Assembly: GCA_963169875.1 (NCBI GenBank)
Contig: CAUJEL010000062.1
Location: forward strand, 1 to 36,488
Direction: 5' to 3'
DNA length: 36,488 nt
Source of the DNA: Candidatus Zhuqueibacterota bacterium
Lineage (GTDB): Bacteria > Zhuqueibacterota > Zhuqueibacteria > Residuimicrobiales > Residuimicrobiaceae
Position 1 is the stretch's first letter. Every line of letters starts with the position of its first letter. The position numbers were made by a program, and so were the translations under genes. Below are positions 33,801-36,488 of this stretch, one piece after another. The notes under the pieces were generated by a model, which saw only the letters and a list, made by a program, of their open reading frames with translations, had not been told where the DNA came from and did not search any database.

Positions 33801-34389
33801 GATCAGCCTTGGTGATGCCGAGGCCGAAACGGCCATTCCACACGCCGGGCCATTTCACTTCATCGCCCGTGGCCGGCCAGCCTTTGGTGGGCCAGGAATC
33901 TTCCTTGTTGCTCATGGCCGGTGTCGGATTGGTCTCGTTGAAATAGCCAAACACCGGGTAGAGACCCCAGCGCACGCTGCCATCGGGGCTGGTATCCATG
34001 TGTTCGCGGTAATAGCCCTGGCAATAAAAGAGCGTATCAAGATCGCTGCGGGTTTTGATGACCGCCAAATCCGTCACCGGGATGGAATCGTTTTCCACAT
34101 AAACGCGGCCGCCGAGCAGCACCGCGATGCCGTCATTCATTTTGGAACCGCTGTAATCATTGGGCCAGCGCGACACCCAGTAACCCAGATCGCAGCAGTC
34201 CGAAAGTTCGGTCGTATTGGCAAACTGCAGCAGCACATTGTTGCCATTCATATATCCTTTACGAATGGCTTCCTTGTCGCCGGCCGGGTCATCCGGTCCA
34301 GCATATTCTTTACCGTATTGCGCCAGAACCGGGTTTGCCCATGCGACCGCCAAGAGCAGCGCGCAGAGCAGTGAGAATAGTCGTCTCAT
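30835..34389 (-). CDS. Giant secreted Asp-rich repeat protein with C-terminal FlgD-like domain
   Basis: 1184 residues from ATG 34389, with GGAG 9 nt upstream; an ATG at 34404 is less likely. Residues 1-24 are a signal peptide ending NPVLAQ. Residues ~350-460 hold many Asp-rich calcium-binding-like motifs (DGKDNDDDGIIDE, DDDGDG, DENGDGIYQKDE), resembling thrombospondin type 3 or dockerin loops. A fibronectin-like segment follows near residues 595-740. The last ~85 residues (KIFTVSGLLVDEL, GYYIYRVESVLTG) are a FlgD/T9SS-like C-terminal domain. It lies directly after the TonB receptor and PorV/PorQ-type genes, so it is probably a surface or secreted partner of that transport system. Substrate unknown. 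Confidence 0.78.
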   Translation of the reverse strand: MRRLFSLLCALLLAVAWANPVLAQYGKEYAGPDDPAGDKEAIRKGYMNGNNVLLQFANTTELSDCCDLGYWVSRWPNDYSGSKMNDGIAVLLGGRVYVENDSIPVTDLAVIKTRSDLDTLFYCQGYYREHMDTSPDGSVRWGLYPVFGYFNETNPTPAMSNKEDSWPTKGWPATGDEVKWPGVWNGRFGLGITKADLESYFVANDAQDQEYLGPEDKIKYYPRPGVHIGDKGPMPSIQNGLPWGGLGLRVEVRGFQWKNPEAADCIFWEYTIANISDYDIPEMYFGYHIDMAVGGEEYHVADDVAYYDRYLDMAYTWDYDGEMVGGGGVPGCMGIAFLESPGVPTDGKDNDDDGIIDEQRDNAASQKVGPTDGIADLSKFTNYFGKDDDGDGVKTFEFKEHWDADEDQDWRDGIDENGDGIYQKDEFPGDDVGTDGSGPFDLDYPGPDANGTECNHKPDLIEGLGSEPNFGFTDVGESDMLGLTSFRYNLNWGIYLLQGDREEWFFLTEGLFDEAQTTPINFCEQFATGVFTLYKGRTERISMSELHAMERLHEQSAPPYSAPALFKLKEVVQFIYETDYQFAQPPLMPALQALPGDGKIYLSWDDISQKYTYEPLLDNENDFEGYKLYKSTDPYLSDDKIITDGFGTPTLIKPIFECDLVDGKKGFTDFGLINGAGYYLGSDKGITNYYIDTDVTNGRTYYYVLVAYDYGINTGDIKVGPSFNTYTLNIGRDESVEEVSKNVAIVQPHQYAAGYLPPAIKDLSYNNAYGKNTAWPEVVFPPFVKPANIYKVKFGSEITARGENISHGLCYLNNSIKIYDVTGGDSLIYEENDSTFAGDNFEYYRQDTEVLNYKEGYRFRIDKDLKTAEFDGLMLNFRIPTREPDIDYLNSGWVTGTAPIRITQPVDSLTRIFPYDYNIVFTGQAGAYTGQALAATMKDEEFGRLDPKELILKYPFDFYVETPNVKDSTGANLKADLVVHDVDRDGKLNWLVDRVLVGFLTDMGRRRNLWAGLAFIIDFQNAASEAVLPKAGDVYQLKYDRGFFPSDSLTFTTVGPTQVEKTLIKEDMDKIMVVPNPYVVTNLMEPAIGNWQRNQPRRIMFSHLPAQCSIKIFTVSGLLVDELEVNNAVASRATSFDSNNEANGTAFWDLRTKEGLDVAAGYYIYRVESVLTGDVKMGKFAIIK

Positions 34390-34415
34390 GCTACAAATCT
34401 CCACGATATGATCAG

Positions 34416-35474
34416 TTAGAAAAGAAAACTCAAGGTATAGGTGTGCATGCCGCCGAGAAGGCTGACATCCCTGAACGCATAATCAATCATCAGGCTTTGG
34501 TTGCGCAGATAATCCAGGCGCATGCCTCCGCCGGCAGTGAGGCCGTAATGGGAATCCTCCATGAAAATCCCCTTGTAGCCGCCGCGCAGATAGAATTCAC
34601 CGACCGCAGGAATGTGGACGCTGTACTGGGCACCGACATTCATGGACTCGCTGTTGTTGTTGGCATGAAGAAAATCGGCCGCTACGGTGAAACGGTGATG
34701 TCCGGTGATCAAGGGATGAACCGACACACCGATGCGGGCCACCAGCGGCAGTTCCCAACCCTCGGTTTCAAAACGGGTCGGGATATAGGCATAATTACCG
34801 TTTTCGTCCGGTTCGATATCAACCGTCTCTTTGAGATCGATGCCGTCATAGGTCATCTTGGTGCCATAGTTGGAAATGCTCATGCCAATGTTGAGACCAT
34901 CGCCGGGCGTTTCGGACCATTTGAAAAAGGGTGTATTGACAATGGCGCCGAGGTCCACGGCCATGGCACTGGCGCGTTCATGCCAGATGCGCGACGTGAT
35001 ATATTTGGCAGTGGCGCCGAAAGAGAACCATTGCGCCAGTTTGCGGCCATAGGTGATATTGACGGCAATGTCCTGCCCGTCAAACGTCTCTCCGGTGCCT
35101 TCCTGCATCAAGGTATTGGTCACTTTTTCTTCGCCATAGCCGGTCTGGTAAAAGGTCAAGGCAAAGACGCCCAGTTGTTCATTGGCAAAAGCGGCGCTGA
35201 CGGCGGAGGTATTGATATCCAGAATCCAGGGTTGGTAATTGATGATGACCTGATTCCGGGTCATATACCCCAGACCGGCCGGATTCCAGTAGACGGCATT
35301 GAGATCGCGGCCCATGCTCACATAGGCATCCCCCATGGCATTTCCGGCGCCGCCAAAACCCATCTCGAGAAAATTGGCGGTCGTGGTGCCGACGCGTGAA
35401 TCAGCCTGGGCGAATACCCCTCCGGCGATGAGCAAAAGCGCACACGCACTGATCAAGATATTTCGGCTAAACAT
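34416..35474 (-). CDS. PorV/PorQ-family outer-membrane beta-barrel protein
   Basis: 352 residues, with GGAG 7 nt before the ATG. A signal peptide (~1-22) ends GGVFA. The start of the mature protein, FLEMGFGGAGNAMGDAYVSM...NAVYWNPAGLG (~34-68), is the recognised PorV/PorQ (UPF0164-like) signature. Alternating amphipathic strands follow, and the protein ends in aromatic LSFLF, a beta-barrel assembly signal. PorV-type proteins act as shuttles of the type IX secretion system; others are general barrels. 26 bp upstream of the secreted protein gene, probably co-transcribed. Confidence 0.85.
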   Translation of the reverse strand: MFSRNILISACALLLIAGGVFAQADSRVGTTTANFLEMGFGGAGNAMGDAYVSMGRDLNAVYWNPAGLGYMTRNQVIINYQPWILDINTSAVSAAFANEQLGVFALTFYQTGYGEEKVTNTLMQEGTGETFDGQDIAVNITYGRKLAQWFSFGATAKYITSRIWHERASAMAVDLGAIVNTPFFKWSETPGDGLNIGMSISNYGTKMTYDGIDLKETVDIEPDENGNYAYIPTRFETEGWELPLVARIGVSVHPLITGHHRFTVAADFLHANNNSESMNVGAQYSVHIPAVGEFYLRGGYKGIFMEDSHYGLTAGGGMRLDYLRNQSLMIDYAFRDVSLLGGMHTYTLSFLF

Positions 35475-35494
35475 AACTAATCTCCGTGAAAAAG

Positions 35495-36488
35495 TTAGAA
35501 CATGAACCCGACACCCAGCTTAACCTCGCGCGGTGCGGAGTACATGGCCGGATTTTGGTATTGGTCTTCGATGGTGTTGAAATTGCTGCGGAACGTCTGC
35601 ACCTGCGACGGATAGATGATGGTCTCGTACGCATGGCCGGTGTAAGGATCCACATACATCTCGTTGCGCGTATCCAGCAGGTTGCGGATGTAGCCAAAGA
35701 GCCGCAGTTTCATGCCGCGATTGAGCGAAATATCGTACTGGCCCTGGACATCAAAATTAAAGTTAGCAGGCCGTTTGCCGTTGTTGGGCAGCAGGTTCTG
35801 CCGCGCCAGCCGGCTGGTCGGGATGGGCGTATAATTATACGGAAATCCCGAATTAAAGGAGCCGGTGATGCTGAGCGACAGCTTGCGGATGCTGTAGCCC
35901 AGTGTGCTGTTGAGCGTATGACGCTGATCCCAGCTCATCGGGATGAGCTTGGGGACCGGATCGATATTGTTGGCGATGCGGTCGTAGGTGGAACTGGGAT
36001 TGTCCGCATTGCCGCGGGTGTATTGCAGGGTATAGTTGAGATTGCCAAAGATCGGCCCGCTCTGGTAGTCGAATTTCAGTTCAAGACCTTTGGTGTTGCC
36101 ATAATCTTTGTTATCATAGACGCCATAGCGGGTCTCGTTATAGGTGGTCCACACCACCGCGCTCTGCAGATCATAAATATCGCTGTAGTAGACGGAGACG
36201 TCGATGCCCAGGCCGGGCATGAGTTCCTGCCACAATCCCATCTCATACTTGACCGTCTTTTGCGACTTGATCAGCGGATTGCCATGGGTCGTGCCAAAAT
36301 TGTTGGTGGGAATCAGGAAACGGTAATTGGCATACAGCGAGTACATGGGCGGCATCTGGAAAAAGTGTCCATAACTGAAGTGCAGCACCGCGGCTGTGCC
36401 CAGGGTATACGAGAGTCCGAAGCGCGGGCTGAGCTGTTTTTGCGCCGGCGCCTTGATCATTTTGGACATCATATCCGGATTGTCATAC
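35495..36488 (-). CDS. TonB-dependent receptor, C-terminal part
   Basis: The frame is open to the window edge, so the N-terminal part lies outside. About 331 residues are visible: repeated beta-strand pairs (AAVLHFSYGHFFQMPP, GLGIDVSVYYSDIYDL, GLELKFDYQ) and LFGYIRNLLDTRNEMYVD, the typical penultimate-strand region of TonB-dependent receptors. It ends in VGFMF, a terminal aromatic residue required for barrel assembly. It lies 20 bp upstream of the PorV/PorQ-like gene, so these form an outer-membrane transport operon. Confidence 0.9.
   Translation of the reverse strand, partial: YDNPDMMSKMIKAPAQKQLSPRFGLSYTLGTAAVLHFSYGHFFQMPPMYSLYANYRFLIPTNNFGTTHGNPLIKSQKTVKYEMGLWQELMPGLGIDVSVYYSDIYDLQSAVVWTTYNETRYGVYDNKDYGNTKGLELKFDYQSGPIFGNLNYTLQYTRGNADNPSSTYDRIANNIDPVPKLIPMSWDQRHTLNSTLGYSIRKLSLSITGSFNSGFPYNYTPIPTSRLARQNLLPNNGKRPANFNFDVQGQYDISLNRGMKLRLFGYIRNLLDTRNEMYVDPYTGHAYETIIYPSQVQTFRSNFNTIEDQYQNPAMYSAPREVKLGVGFMF

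Noticed and set aside
33022-34374. 450-codon plus-strand open frame
   Set aside because: It lies wholly inside the minus-strand secreted-protein gene, has a repetitive Ile/Val/Ala composition as expected of an antisense frame of Asp-rich coding sequence, and no family motif.

Overview
The window is a chromosomal segment of a Gram-negative bacterium, most likely from the FCB superphylum (Calditrichota/KSB1-like; this is inference from protein style, not from a marker gene). The clues are a TonB-dependent receptor, a PorV/PorQ-type outer-membrane barrel, and two large secreted proteins that end in FlgD-like or type IX-secretion-like C-terminal domains. There are no rRNA, tRNA, phage or transposase genes and no CRISPR array.

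Layout. (a) 1-4009, plus strand: the end of an unknown gene, a TIR-TPR protein, and a long secreted protein whose middle is paralogous to that first truncated gene. (b) 4337-24835, minus strand: about 20.5 kb of tightly packed genes that look like one functional system. In transcription order: two different Hsp90-like GHKL ATPases; a bacterial-enhancer-binding-type AAA+ ATPase fused to a winged helix and a second P-loop domain; then, after a terminator-like hairpin and a 0.35-kb gap, a J-like protein with a split J-domain and no HPD motif, a GrpE homologue, an Hsp70, a degenerate protein kinase with a helical tail, a membrane-anchored TPR protein, a 78-residue protein, a TPR/coiled-coil protein, a TIR-Ig-beta-propeller protein and a 1255-residue helical-repeat protein. 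(c) 25096-26583, minus: a secreted LamG-like/Ig-like protein. (d) 26808-28822, plus: a two-TM, double TrkA-N (RCK) protein followed by a SLOG-domain protein. (e) 29092-36488, minus: a PPIase-like lipoprotein, a giant secreted Asp-rich protein, a PorV/PorQ barrel and the end of a TonB-dependent receptor.

The best candidate for an undescribed system is block (b). It joins an Hsp70/GrpE/J-like chaperone set, two Hsp90-like ATPases, a pseudokinase, TPR scaffolds (one in the membrane) and a TIR effector. Its first gene is preceded by a full match to the sigma-54 -24/-12 consensus (24865-24880). Further upstream lie four directly repeated 10-bp units (24931-24970), which is where an enhancer-binding protein would bind. 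The AAA+ protein encoded two genes downstream is the natural activator. My working model is a sigma-54-controlled, chaperone-centred stress or anti-phage surveillance system in which TIR NADase activity is the output. The nearby TIR-TPR gene and the SLOG plus RCK pair belong to families repeatedly linked to nucleotide-based conflict signalling. They may belong to the same island, but this is not shown by the sequence.

No computation was run. Domain calls come from reading motifs in the translated sequence.
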